Assembly: GCA_964482515.1 (NCBI GenBank)
Contig: CAYZXT010000010.1
Coordinates: 1 to 64,000 of the forward strand
From: CAYZXT01 sp964482515
GTDB lineage: Bacteria > Elusimicrobiota > Elusimicrobia > FEN-1173
Length of the DNA: 64,000 nucleotides
Reading direction: 5' to 3'
Part shown: piece by piece, positions 35,390 to 43,945 of the stretch
How the letters are laid out: every line of letters begins with the position of its first letter
Numbering within the stretch: the first letter of the stretch is position 1
Notes under the pieces: generated by a model
Databases searched by the model: none
What the model saw: only the letters and a program-made list of their open reading frames with translations
Told to the model about the DNA's origin: nothing
Program-made: the position numbers and the translations under genes

Positions 35390-36492
35390 AACCGCCCGGT
35401 CCGCCAGAACCGCGCCGCATAGTCTTCAGCTCCCTCTGCAGCCCCCACGAAGTAATCGACCCGCCCCGGGCCTTTGATCGCCCCGCCCTCGTCCTGGCTC
35501 ACCACGAAACGCGTCACGGGTGTTTCCCCGTCCACTTCCATCCACGACAATGAACCGGGCGGGAACACAGCGGGATCTGTCGCTACGGAACGCCAGGGAG
35601 TCAAAGGCAAACGGAGCGAACCCAGCGTGTCCTGGCTGCGCGGGCCGCGGTCCAAGGAGAAGAAGACGTACCGCGGATTGTAATTGATGATCGTCTGCCG
35701 TTCCTCCGGATGGGCCTCAATATAAGCCTCCATGACGTGCCGGTTGAAATCCTTTTTGGGGATCAGGCCCTTCTCGATCAGATACAGGCCGATGGAGCGG
35801 TAGGGATGGCCGTTGTTCCCGGCGTAGCGGATGCGCACGGGCTTCGGTTCGTCCGGCAGCACGAGCCAGCCGGAACCTTCCACCTGCAAATAATAGATAT
35901 CCAGCGGGTCTCTTGCCCAGGCTATTTCCAGCCCCTTGCCCTGCAACGCTCCGCGGGAATCGATCGCCTCCCGTGTATGATAGGGGCGGCCTTCCTTCAA
36001 ATCGGTCGGCCGCGAGTAGATCGGATAGCGGTATTCATCGGTCCGCCGGAGCGAGGCCGGCAGCGTGTGCTCGTAGTAGGCGGAGAACCGCACCGAGCCG
36101 TTTCCATCGGTCCCGGGCGAAGCGTAAAAATCAAACCGCCGGTTCAACTCCCGCTGAAAATCCTCTTCCGGCAGATCCAGGAGGCCCAAAAAAGTTTCCA
36201 GGGTGTCCTGTAGTCGCGAAACGGTGAAACTGTGGGAGCCGAAAACATAGGTTTTGTCGGAAGGGAGATTCTTGTAGTAATCGAGGCTGCGGCGGACGGA
36301 GGTCTTTAATTCCTCCCGCGGACCGTCGTCGCGAACGGCGCGTTGTCCCGGTGGATTCATCGCCGATCCGGTCGCTGGCTCGGGAACGCGTTCTTCGACA
36401 ATGGGATCGTGCCGGACCGGACCCAAACACCCGGCGAGGACCAACACCGAAACGGAAAGGATGGAAAAAGGCGGGCGGAACCGAAAAATCAC
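35353..36492 (-). CDS. mltA: Membrane-bound lytic murein transglycosylase A (lipoprotein)
   Basis: 379 residues. A lipoprotein signal ends at the lipobox LVLAGC near residue 22, followed by LGPVR, pointing to outer-membrane anchoring. The central MltA domain has LQVEGSGWL near residue 202 and RIRYAGNNGHPYRSIGLYLI near residue 220. The C-terminal 3D domain shows DEGGAIKGPGRVDYFVGAAEGAE near residue 335 with the conserved aspartates. MltA cleaves the MurNAc-GlcNAc bond to give 1,6-anhydro ends. It is preceded by a lipoprotein gene after 3 bp. A lipid-anchored MltA supports a diderm envelope. Confidence 0.92.
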   Translation of the reverse strand: MIFRFRPPFSILSVSVLVLAGCLGPVRHDPIVEERVPEPATGSAMNPPGQRAVRDDGPREELKTSVRRSLDYYKNLPSDKTYVFGSHSFTVSRLQDTLETFLGLLDLPEEDFQRELNRRFDFYASPGTDGNGSVRFSAYYEHTLPASLRRTDEYRYPIYSRPTDLKEGRPYHTREAIDSRGALQGKGLEIAWARDPLDIYYLQVEGSGWLVLPDEPKPVRIRYAGNNGHPYRSIGLYLIEKGLIPKKDFNRHVMEAYIEAHPEERQTIINYNPRYVFFSLDRGPRSQDTLGSLRLPLTPWRSVATDPAVFPPGSLSWMEVDGETPVTRFVVSQDEGGAIKGPGRVDYFVGAAEGAEDYAARFWRTGRFYLLLKKAEGKP

Positions 36493-36495
36493 TGT

Positions 36496-37239
36496 TTAAT
36501 AACCGGCGGGGCGAAGGAACTCCACATCCATGGTGGCGCTGTCCCAGTGTATCACCGCCCGCCGGATCAATCCGTCGGACGAGAAGGAGAGCCGCGCGAT
36601 GATCGGGACGTTCTTTTCAACGCCCGTAATCTTATACCGGTAGACCAGCGTCTCGAGCCTGTCTATATTTTCCACGCCCAGGGGGTTCCCCAGCAGGCTC
36701 AATGTCCTTTCGCGGGTGGGAAGCTGGGCATCGGCTTCATCGGACAACCGGTTGCGCGCCACGACCGTCTTGCGCAGCTGAAGGACATCGGCCTCCGGCG
36801 CCTTGCGGAGCGTTTCCACCAGGACTTGGCGTGAGAACAGCTGCATGAAGCTCGGCGGGACGATGATGCGGCGAACCTTTCCATCCCGCATATCAAAACT
36901 CAGGGAAAGTCGGTCCATGGGCGCGCCTTCTTCGTCCCCCTCTGGGAGCACCCGGTCGAACTCATATCGCCAGCGGAAAACATCCCCCTTCGCCTCCGTC
37001 GTTAACGGTGGGGCGCCGATCAGATATACGACGTCCTTGGACAACACGACGGGGGTTTTGCAGAGGATTTCAAGATCGGGATCTCCTTCGATGGCGTAAT
37101 GATTATCGAAGTCGCGGAGTTGCCGCTTAACGTCCAATAGCCGCAGGTAAACGCAGCCGGACAAAAACAAAAGGCCGATGGCCCCCGTGAGCAGGACCGC
37201 CGGCCATTTTCGCTTGAGCATCCGGGAAAGATTTTCCAT
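36496..37239 (-). CDS. Predicted lipoprotein, function unknown
   Basis: 247 residues. A basic N-terminus (MLKRKWP) leads to AVLLTGAIGLLFLSGC, a clear lipobox with Cys near residue 29. The mature part alternates strands and helices and includes a segment with repeated Leu/Arg (LQLRKTVVARNRLSDE) and a C-terminal strand pair LETLVYRYKITG. I do not recognise the family. It immediately precedes mltA (3-bp gap) and follows pheT after 90 bp, so it may work with MltA at the envelope. ATG at 37239; internal ATG seven codons later is possible. Confidence 0.72.
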   Translation of the reverse strand: MENLSRMLKRKWPAVLLTGAIGLLFLSGCVYLRLLDVKRQLRDFDNHYAIEGDPDLEILCKTPVVLSKDVVYLIGAPPLTTEAKGDVFRWRYEFDRVLPEGDEEGAPMDRLSLSFDMRDGKVRRIIVPPSFMQLFSRQVLVETLRKAPEADVLQLRKTVVARNRLSDEADAQLPTRERTLSLLGNPLGVENIDRLETLVYRYKITGVEKNVPIIARLSFSSDGLIRRAVIHWDSATMDVEFLRPAGY

Positions 37240-37329
37240 ATCAGGTCAGGATCGTCATGGATAGATTTAAATTACAGAGCGATTCCATGAACAACAGAGT
37301 AATGTAAAACGCGGCGGGAATCAAGCCGT

Positions 37330-39723
37330 TCAGGAAGATTTCGGAGCCACCGTCCGGGGCACGGCCTGGAAAGAAGTTTGGAGGTCCGCCACGATCCTCG
37401 CCTGGAGGTCGGCCGCTTCTACCTCGGACAAGGTCCGGTCCGGATGGCGGAGGGTCAGGGAAAAGGCCAGGCTGCGGTGCCCGGCGGGCAGGGAATCGTC
37501 CTTGAAGACGTCGAAGAGCTCCACGCTCTCCACCCACTCAAAGCGCCGGGCCAGGTGCAAAGCGATGGAGGACCAGGACACCGTCTCCGCGAAAACCAGC
37601 GACAGGTCCCTGTAGACCGCGGGATAGCGGGGCACGCCCGAGAACTTTTGCTCCAAAAACCGTTCCTTGGTCAGAGCCGTCAGGTCCAGCTCGGCGAGGA
37701 ACGTATCGCGCGGCAGGTCCAGGGCGTCGGCCCGGCGCGGATGGATCCGGCCGAAATAGCCCATCACCTTGTCTCCCACGAAGACGCACTGGCTTTCCAC
37801 CGGATGGAAATAGGCGGGCACGCCGTTCCGGTCAAAACGCACGCCGGCGAGGCGCCATTCCCGGATGAGGGACTTCACCCAGGCCTTCATTTCCCAAACT
37901 TCGAGCGGCCGGGCCTTGAACTTCCAATGGGACGGGGCCGCTTCTCCCTGCGCGACGAAAGCGAGGTTCAGGGATTCGGCCGGCTGATCGGCGTTCCGGC
38001 GGAACACATGGGCCGTTTCAAAAAGCCGGACGTTCTTGTTTCCGTAACGCGCGTTGGTTTGGAGGTCCGACAACAAATTCGCCAGCAGGCTGGGCGACAG
38101 GAGTTCGCCCGAGAGCGACAGGGGATTGTCCAATTCCACCGGCTCGCCGCTGGACGTCACGTTCAGCGTCTCCCAAAACTCGCGGGAGACGAGCCCGTAA
38201 TTCTTCGCTTCATAAAATCCGCAGCCCATGAGGAAATTCCGCGCGCTCTGGACCAGCCGCCGCTCCGGGGACATGGGTTCCGGCGGCTCCCCCGCGATGC
38301 GTCGGCGCGTGGGGACATGGTCGTACCCGTTCAACCGCGCGACCTCTTCGGCCAGGTCGGCGTCCTCCCAAATGTCCTGCCGGTGCACGGGAGGCGAAAC
38401 GCTCAACGCCGCGTCCGATCCCGCGCAGGAGAAACCCAGCCGCTCCAAAGCGCCTTTGATCTGCGCCGGCGAAAAATCCGTCCCCAAAATTTGGTTGATC
38501 CGTTCGCCGGAAGCCTTCACATGGACCGCCGCCGGTTTGGAGGTTTGAACGTCCTGTTCGCAGGTCAACTTCCCCCCGGCCAACGTCAGGAAGAGATGCA
38601 CGGCGCGCCCGGCCGCCCACTCCGCGACATTGGCGTCCGTTCCCCGTTCAAAGCGATAGGAGCTCTCCGTGGACATATTGAGCTTTCGCCGCGTGCGGCG
38701 GACCGAGGAGGATTGGAACACCGCGCTCTCCACCAATAGGTTTTTCGTGCCGTCGGAAACCGCCGATTCCTGGCCGCCCATCACGCCGGCTATGGCGACG
38801 GGCCGCTCCGCGTCCGCGATCACAAGCGCGTCCGCCGGCAGATCGCGCGTGACGTCGTCCAAACAGTTCAGGGATTCGCCGGGTTTCGCCAGGCGAACAA
38901 CGACCTTTCCCCCTCTCAGCTTATCGCCGTCGAAGGCATGGAGGGGATGGCCCCATTCCAGCAGGACGTAGTTGGTGACGTCCACCACGTTGTTGATGGA
39001 CCGGATACCGCAGCGCTCGAGGCGGAACTTCATCCAAAGCGGCGACGGCTTCACCTGGACGCCTTCCACGGTGCGGCCGATGTAGCGGGAACAAAGGGTC
39101 TTTTCCTGGATGGAGACCAGTCCGGACACTTTCTTGGCCTTGGGGATCTTGATGTCCGGCGTCCGCAGTTTCTTCTTGAGCGCCGCGGAGATTTCCCGGG
39201 CCACGCCCCAATGGGACAGCATGTCCGGGCGGTTGGGCATGATCTCGATGTCCAGGACGGTATCGTCCAAAGACAGCGTTTTGCGGATATCTTCGCCGAT
39301 CGGCGTGCCTTCGGGCAGGACCATGATGCCGGCGTGGTCGTCCCCCAGACCGAGCTCCCGCGTGGAGCAGAGCATGCCCTGGGATTCCTGGCCGCGGATC
39401 ACGGCCTTCTTGATGACGGTCCCGCCGGGGAGTTTCGCGTCCAGCCGGGCGAGCGGAACGATCTGGCCGGCGGCGACGTTCGGCGCGCCGCAAACGATGC
39501 TCCAGCGCGTGGTCCCGTCGAACACCCGGCAAAGGGAAAGCTTGTCGGCCTGGGGGTGCTTCTCCCGCGACTCGACTTTGGCGGTGACGATGTTGGACAG
39601 CTCGCCGCCGAAACGCTCGATCCCGGCCGTGTCGAAACCCAGGCCCCTAAGAAGTTTGGACAGCTCTTCCGGGCTGAGATCGAAATCCACGAACTCCTTG
39701 AGCCATTGCAGGGAGATTTTCAT
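37330..39723 (-). CDS. pheT: Phenylalanyl-tRNA synthetase beta subunit
   Basis: 797 residues, usual bacterial length. Order of domains: N-terminal MKISLQWLKEFVDFDLSPEE; tRNA-binding/EMAP-like domain near residues 40-150 (HPQADKLSLCRV, CGAPNVAAGQIVP); B3/B4 editing domain (RYIGRTVEGV, INNVVDVTNYVLLEWGHPLH near residue 235); B5 (ILGTDFSPAQIKGALERLGF near residue 415); catalytic-like core; and C-terminal FDX-ACB domain (YPAVYRDLSLVFAETVSW, LAFSLTLRHPDRTLSEVEA). It forms the alpha2beta2 enzyme with PheS and follows pheS by 3 bp. Confidence 0.97.
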   Translation of the reverse strand: MKISLQWLKEFVDFDLSPEELSKLLRGLGFDTAGIERFGGELSNIVTAKVESREKHPQADKLSLCRVFDGTTRWSIVCGAPNVAAGQIVPLARLDAKLPGGTVIKKAVIRGQESQGMLCSTRELGLGDDHAGIMVLPEGTPIGEDIRKTLSLDDTVLDIEIMPNRPDMLSHWGVAREISAALKKKLRTPDIKIPKAKKVSGLVSIQEKTLCSRYIGRTVEGVQVKPSPLWMKFRLERCGIRSINNVVDVTNYVLLEWGHPLHAFDGDKLRGGKVVVRLAKPGESLNCLDDVTRDLPADALVIADAERPVAIAGVMGGQESAVSDGTKNLLVESAVFQSSSVRRTRRKLNMSTESSYRFERGTDANVAEWAAGRAVHLFLTLAGGKLTCEQDVQTSKPAAVHVKASGERINQILGTDFSPAQIKGALERLGFSCAGSDAALSVSPPVHRQDIWEDADLAEEVARLNGYDHVPTRRRIAGEPPEPMSPERRLVQSARNFLMGCGFYEAKNYGLVSREFWETLNVTSSGEPVELDNPLSLSGELLSPSLLANLLSDLQTNARYGNKNVRLFETAHVFRRNADQPAESLNLAFVAQGEAAPSHWKFKARPLEVWEMKAWVKSLIREWRLAGVRFDRNGVPAYFHPVESQCVFVGDKVMGYFGRIHPRRADALDLPRDTFLAELDLTALTKERFLEQKFSGVPRYPAVYRDLSLVFAETVSWSSIALHLARRFEWVESVELFDVFKDDSLPAGHRSLAFSLTLRHPDRTLSEVEAADLQARIVADLQTSFQAVPRTVAPKSS

Positions 39724-39726
39724 AGG

Positions 39727-40779
39727 TTAGAACTGCTGCAGGAACCGCAGGTCGTTTTCATAGAAGTACCGCATGTCCGTCACGTCATAGCGGATCATGG
39801 CCACCCGCTCCACGCCGATGCCAAAGGCGTAGCCGGTCACTTTCTTCGGGTCGTAGTTCACGGCGCGGAGAACGTTCGGATGGACCATGCCGGCGCCCAA
39901 AAGCTCGATCCAGCCGCTCTGCTTGCAGACGCGGCAGCCCTTCCCCCCGCACAGGGTGCAGGAGACGTCCACTTCAATGCCGGGTTCAACGAAAGGAAAA
40001 TAGGAGGGGCGGAAGCGGACTTCGGTCTTGGAACCGAACAGATGCTGGGCGAACAGGGAAAGCACGCCCTTCAAATCCGCCATAGACACACCCTGGTCCA
40101 CCGCCAACCCCTCCACCTGATGGAAGACGAAAGAATGGCTGGCGTCCACCGCCTCATGACGGAACACGCGGCCCGGCGCCACGATATGGATGGGCGGCTT
40201 GTGGGATTTCATGTAGCGGATCTGGACGGGAGAGGTGTGGGTCCGAAGTAAAAGAGGTTTGTCAGCTTCGTCCTTTAAATCCTTGATATAGAACGTATCA
40301 TGGGAATCGCGGGCCGGATGGTCCGGCGGATGGTTGAGCGCGGTGAAGTTGTGGAAATCGGTCTCAATCTCCGGGCCCTCGGCCACGGTGAAGCCAAGCC
40401 GCAGGAAGACGGAAACGATATCGTCCATGGTTTGAGTGAGAGGATGGAGTTTGCCCCGGAGGACGGGGGTGCCGGGCAGAGTCAGGTCAAGGGAGGTGTC
40501 CTGGAAGCTCTTGTTGAGATGGGCGTCTTCCAGCTCCTGCTTCTTCTTGTCGATGGAGCCCTGGAGGTGGTTTTTGAACTCGTTGGCGCGCTGGCCCACG
40601 AGCTTCTTTTCCTCGGGCGAAAGCGCGGCCAGCCCCCGGAGGATGTTGGTGAGGAGGCCCTCTTTGCGGCCGAGGAACTTTATTTGGAGGGAATCGATCG
40701 CCTCGGAGCTGTCCGCCGCGCGAAGTTCGTCTTCGCTGGCGGATTCGAGGCGCTGGATTTCGTCAAGCAAGGAGGACAT
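39727..40779 (-). CDS. pheS: Phenylalanyl-tRNA synthetase alpha subunit
   Basis: 350 residues. A coiled-coil N-terminus with LGRKEGLLTNILRGLAALSP near residue 35 precedes the class II core: GPEIETDFHNFTALNHPPDH near residue 137, FRHEAVDASHSFVFHQVEGL near residue 208, and motif 3 GFGIGVERVAMIRYDV-type sequence (FGIGVERVAMIRY) near residue 322. A CTLCGGKGCRVCKQSG segment near residue 275 offers four cysteines as a possible zinc site, a feature of many bacterial PheS. Lies in the thrS-infC-rpmI-rplT-pheS-pheT order, 44 bp after rplT. Confidence 0.97.
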   Translation of the reverse strand: MSSLLDEIQRLESASEDELRAADSSEAIDSLQIKFLGRKEGLLTNILRGLAALSPEEKKLVGQRANEFKNHLQGSIDKKKQELEDAHLNKSFQDTSLDLTLPGTPVLRGKLHPLTQTMDDIVSVFLRLGFTVAEGPEIETDFHNFTALNHPPDHPARDSHDTFYIKDLKDEADKPLLLRTHTSPVQIRYMKSHKPPIHIVAPGRVFRHEAVDASHSFVFHQVEGLAVDQGVSMADLKGVLSLFAQHLFGSKTEVRFRPSYFPFVEPGIEVDVSCTLCGGKGCRVCKQSGWIELLGAGMVHPNVLRAVNYDPKKVTGYAFGIGVERVAMIRYDVTDMRYFYENDLRFLQQF

Positions 40780-40823
40780 GGACGGTCCTCAGGCGGATAA
40801 GATGATCGCGGCGGCGGTCCCGC

Positions 40824-41189
40824 TTAAACCGCGGTCTTGGAAATGGACGCGCGAGCGAGGTCCGTCAGCTTCTGGAAAGAATTCAGGTCCGTGGCGGCGA
40901 TCTCCGCGATCACCTTGCGGTCCAGGACCACGCCGGCTTTCTTCAATCCGCCGACGAGTTGGGAGTAGCTCATGCCGTTCTGTCGCGCGGCGGCGTTGAT
41001 GCGCTGGATCCAGATCGCCCGGAAATCGCGCTTCTTGTCCTTGCGGCCGCGGTACATGGCCTTCAGGGACTTTTCCAAATGCTGGATGACCATACGCCAA
41101 CGGGTGGACTTCGTGGCGTACGCGCCTTTGGCGCGGCGGAACCATTTCTTTTTTCTTTGACGGGTGTAGACTACACTTTTAGCGCGCAT
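40824..41189 (-). CDS. rplT: 50S ribosomal protein L20
   Basis: 121 residues, highly basic. The L20 core is seen in RRAKGAYATKSTRW, RDFRAIWIQRINAAARQNG and SYSQLVGGLKKAGVVLDRKV. L20 binds 23S rRNA early in assembly and in many bacteria represses its own operon. The N-terminus (MRAKSVVYTRQRKKKW) replaces the usual MARVKRG start. The ATG at 41189 lies inside the rpmI end (11-bp overlap), implying coupled translation. Confidence 0.96.
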   Translation of the reverse strand: MRAKSVVYTRQRKKKWFRRAKGAYATKSTRWRMVIQHLEKSLKAMYRGRKDKKRDFRAIWIQRINAAARQNGMSYSQLVGGLKKAGVVLDRKVIAEIAATDLNSFQKLTDLARASISKTAV

Positions 41190-41379
41190 AGGGGAGGAGG
41201 GCCTTTATCATTTTAGTTTGTTTGGTGTTCAACTTATTGTCGGTGCGCATGCGGCGGCTTCTCGTGGAGGACATACCGATCAAGAGGTGCCGGCGACCTT
41301 GGGTTTGGTGCATGACGTGGCCGCTTCCGGTCACGCGAAAACGTTTCTTCGCACCGCTGTGGCTTTTGAGTTTAGGCAT
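41179..41379 (-). CDS. rpmI: 50S ribosomal protein L35
   Basis: 66 residues starting MPKLKSHSGAKKRFRVTGSG, with the usual His/Arg-rich middle (HQTQGRRHLLIGMS). A component of the large subunit. It lies 16 bp after infC and overlaps rplT by 11 bp. Confidence 0.97.
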   Translation of the reverse strand: MPKLKSHSGAKKRFRVTGSGHVMHQTQGRRHLLIGMSSTRSRRMRTDNKLNTKQTKMIKALLPYAR

Positions 41380-41395
41380 TTAAGATTCCTTATTT

Positions 41396-41908
41396 TTATT
41401 TGGGGGCCAGCATGAGGATCAGCCGGTTCCCTAAAAGCTGCGGGTTCGTTTCGACAACGGCCCTGTCGTTCAAATGCTCTTTGATCTTGTGGATGATCTT
41501 TTCCCCAAGGTCCCTGTGTTCCATCTCTCGGCCGTGGAACATCACGATGACCCGGACTTTGTCTCGCTTGGTGATGAACTTGTCGATGAAACCCAGCTTG
41601 GTCTCGAAATCGTGCACGCCGATCTTCGGCCGGAACCGGACTTCCTTGACGTGTCCGCCCTTCTGGTGCTTCTTGGCCTCTTTCCGCTGCTTTTCCTTCT
41701 CGTAGCGGTATTTGGAAAAATCCAAGACCTTGCAAACGGGCGGCGTCGCGCTGGGCGATATCTCGACTAAATCGTGGCCCCGGTCTTCCGCGATGCGGAT
41801 AGCTTCCGCAATCGGCTTAATTCCTAGCTGCGTGCCATCAAAATCGATTAGACGAACTTGGGGGGCGCGGATCTGTGAGTTGAAACGGGGTTCCGGAATT
41901 TTGCTGAT
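41396..41908 (-). CDS. infC: Translation initiation factor IF-3, rare AUC start
   Basis: 170 residues when begun at ATC (41908-41906), the usual IF-3 length. The conserved N-terminus FNSQIRAPQVRLIDFDGTQL begins near residue 9, then HDLVEISPSATPPVCKVLDF near residue 45 and the C-terminal domain FRPKIGVHDFETKLG and VIVMFHGREMEHRDLG. No ATG, GTG or TTG lies between the in-frame stop (TAG, 3 nt upstream of the ATC) and the conserved region. A strong GAGGAG sits 8 nt before the ATC. IF-3 genes are known to use AUU, AUA or AUC starts, which IF-3 itself discriminates against, giving autoregulation. Standard gene callers would start this at TTG 41725 and lose 61 residues. Confidence 0.92.
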   Translation of the reverse strand: MSKIPEPRFNSQIRAPQVRLIDFDGTQLGIKPIAEAIRIAEDRGHDLVEISPSATPPVCKVLDFSKYRYEKEKQRKEAKKHQKGGHVKEVRFRPKIGVHDFETKLGFIDKFITKRDKVRVIVMFHGREMEHRDLGEKIIHKIKEHLNDRAVVETNPQLLGNRLILMLAPK

Positions 41909-41948
41909 ACTCTAATCTCCTCGGGAAATGATGATGTTTTGGTGCGTT

Positions 41949-41977
41949 ATTTTATTGATTCCGCAGCGGAATGTCAA
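41949..41977 (-). promoter_or_regulatory. Strong infC promoter with a palindrome filling the spacer
   Basis: Minus strand TTGACA (41977-41972), 17-bp spacer, TAAAAT (41954-41949); expected start near 41942, about 34 nt before the AUC codon. The spacer contains the palindrome ATTCCGC-1-GCGGAAT (41958-41972), placed where a repressor would block RNA polymerase; alternatively it is chance or a short hairpin. Confidence 0.7.
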
Positions 41978-41987
41978 TGAAAATTTC

Positions 41988-42025
41988 CTTGCCGCGAGGC
42001 ATGGCCCTCTGACCGCCGGAAGAGG
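41988..42025. repeat. Intergenic stem-loop element, copy 3 (thrS/infC gap)
   Basis: Plus strand TTGCCGCGAGG followed by a hairpin CCTCT/AGAGG (42006-42010, 42021-42025) closing the 10-nt loop GACCGCCGGA. It matches the pattern of the copies at 4.5, 12.3 and 59.1 kb. It lies just after the thrS stop. Confidence 0.5.
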
Positions 42026-42037
42026 CCAGAGGCCGGG

Positions 42038-43822
42038 CTAAACTTTCGGCGCCGCCGCGATCTCGTCCTGCAAACGCTTCCTCGCGTCGGAGAGAAGCAT
42101 GCCCGGCGTTTCCTGACCGTCGCGCGTCCGGAGCGAAACCGTCTGGGTGTCCGCTTCGCGTCCCCCCACGATGAACATGTAGGGGACTTTCTGCAGCGTC
42201 GCTTCCCGGATCTTGGCGCCGATCTTGTTGGCGGAGAGATCGATCTCCGCGCGCAAACCGGCCGCTTTCAATTCGTGCAAAATCTTCTGCCCATATTCTT
42301 CGGCCTTGTCGCTGATGGGCAACACGATGGCCTGCACCGGTGCCAGCCATAATGGGAACGCGCCCGCGTAATGTTCGATGAGTACTCCGAAAAAACGTTC
42401 CAGCGATCCCAGCAGCGCGCGATGGATCATGAAGACCTGGCTTTCCCCACCCTTTTCGTCGCGATAGCTGATCTTGAACCGCTCGGGGTTATTGAAGTCC
42501 ACCTGAACGGTGGAGCACTGCCATTCGCGGCCGAGGGAGTCCTTGATCTTGAGGTCGATCTTGGGACCATAGAACGCGCCGCCGCCCGCGTCCACGTTGT
42601 AGGGCAGGCCGACGGACTCCAACGCCTTCTTAAGCGCGCTCTCGGCGTGGTTCCATGCGTCGGGGCTTCCAGCGAATTTTTCCGGGCGCGTCGATAAATT
42701 CAAAACATACTCCTTGAATCCGAAGGCGCCGAGCACTTCCGTGAAAACCTTCAAAATATCGATGACTTCCTTCTCGACCTGTTCGGGCGTGCAGAAGATA
42801 TGGGCGTCGTCCTGGGTGAAACCGCGGACGCGCATCAGGCCGTGCAGAACGCCGCTCCGCTCGAACCGGTACACGGAACCGAACTCCGCCAGGCGGATGG
42901 GCAGCTCGCGGTAGGAATGCAGTCCTGTCTTATAGATGAGGATGTGTCCGGGGCAGTTCATCGGCTTGAGCTGGAAGTCCTGGTTCTCCAATTCCATGGT
43001 GGGATACATGTTTTCCCGGTAGTAATCCAGGTGGCCGGAGGTTTTCCAGAGGTCGACGCGGGCCACGTGGGGCGTGTAGACGAACTGGTAACCGTGCGCT
43101 TCCAGGTAACCGTTCAAATAGTTCTCGATGATCCGGCGGACGATGGCGCCCTTGGGCAGCCAATAGATGAGGCCCGATCCGCCCTCGTCGTGCTGGATGG
43201 TGAACAGCCCCAACCGCGGGCCGAGCTCGCGGTGGTCGCGCTTCTTGGCTTCCTCGATCCGCTTGAGATAGGCTTCGAGCTCTTCCTTGGACGTCCAAGC
43301 CGTGCCGTAGATGCGTTGGAGCTGTTCGCGGTGTTCGTCCCCGCGCCAGTAGGAGCCGGCCACTTTCATCAGCTTGAAATGGCGGATGTCCTGGGTCGTT
43401 TCAAGGTGGCGGCCGCGGCAGAGATCGGTGAAGGTATCATGGGAACAATAGGTGACGGTGGGCTGTTTCAGGTCGTCGATCATCTCGACCTTGAACTTTT
43501 CCCCCCTCTTGTCCCAGAACTCCCGCGCCTCGGCGGAAGCGTGGGTGCTCATGGTGAACTTATGATTGCCCTTCACGATCTGCCGCATGCGGTCTTCGAT
43601 CTTTTGGAGATCTTCGGGAGTGAAGCGGTGTTCGGTATAGAAATCGTAATAGAAACCGTCCTCGATGGGCGGGCCGAGAGTGAGCTTGGTGCCGGGGAAG
43701 AGTTCCTGCACGGCCTGGGCCATCACGTGCGTGGCGGAGTGGCGCAGGCGATAGAGATGCTCTTCGCGGTCGACGGCGTTCGATTCGGCGGGCGCGGGTG
43801 CGGACCCGGATGGCGTGTTCAT
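42038..43822 (-). CDS. thrS: Threonyl-tRNA synthetase lacking the N-terminal TGS domain
   Basis: 594 residues. The usual 60-residue TGS (N1) domain is absent: after a short linker the protein enters the editing (N2/SAD) domain at LRHSATHVMAQAVQELFPG near residue 26, with the HxxxH and CRGRHLETT metal-binding motif near residue 133. The class II core follows with MNCPGHILIYK near residue 288, GFTQDDAHIFCTPEQV near residue 340 and MIHRALLGSLERFFGVLIEHYAG near residue 475, plus an anticodon-binding domain. AAAAGG lies upstream of the ATG. It begins 19 bp after tRNA-Val and is probably cotranscribed with it. Confidence 0.96.
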   Translation of the reverse strand: MNTPSGSAPAPAESNAVDREEHLYRLRHSATHVMAQAVQELFPGTKLTLGPPIEDGFYYDFYTEHRFTPEDLQKIEDRMRQIVKGNHKFTMSTHASAEAREFWDKRGEKFKVEMIDDLKQPTVTYCSHDTFTDLCRGRHLETTQDIRHFKLMKVAGSYWRGDEHREQLQRIYGTAWTSKEELEAYLKRIEEAKKRDHRELGPRLGLFTIQHDEGGSGLIYWLPKGAIVRRIIENYLNGYLEAHGYQFVYTPHVARVDLWKTSGHLDYYRENMYPTMELENQDFQLKPMNCPGHILIYKTGLHSYRELPIRLAEFGSVYRFERSGVLHGLMRVRGFTQDDAHIFCTPEQVEKEVIDILKVFTEVLGAFGFKEYVLNLSTRPEKFAGSPDAWNHAESALKKALESVGLPYNVDAGGGAFYGPKIDLKIKDSLGREWQCSTVQVDFNNPERFKISYRDEKGGESQVFMIHRALLGSLERFFGVLIEHYAGAFPLWLAPVQAIVLPISDKAEEYGQKILHELKAAGLRAEIDLSANKIGAKIREATLQKVPYMFIVGGREADTQTVSLRTRDGQETPGMLLSDARKRLQDEIAAAPKV

Positions 43823-43841
43823 TGGAGGACCTTTTCTAAAA

Positions 43842-43918
43842 TGGTGCTCGGTACAGGATTCGAACCTGTGACCCCCTCCATGTCAAGGAGGTACTCTAAC
43901 CAGCTGAGCTAACCGAGC
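43842..43918 (-). tRNA. tRNA-Val (anticodon GAC)
   Basis: 77 nt including an encoded CCA. The acceptor GCTCGGT pairs fully with ACCGAGC; the anticodon arm CCTCC-TTGACAT-GGAGG gives GAC for GUC codons; the T arm ACAGG-TTCGAAT-CCTGT is canonical; the discriminator base is A as expected for Val. The D stem closes with one G-U pair. It lies between queF and thrS. Confidence 0.95.
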
Positions 43919-43945
43919 GAAATCTTAATTGATTATACGAAAAAA

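Noticed and set aside
42800..43912. 370-codon plus-strand open frame across thrS and tRNA-Val
   Set aside because: Runs antisense through thrS and a tRNA gene; no motif.
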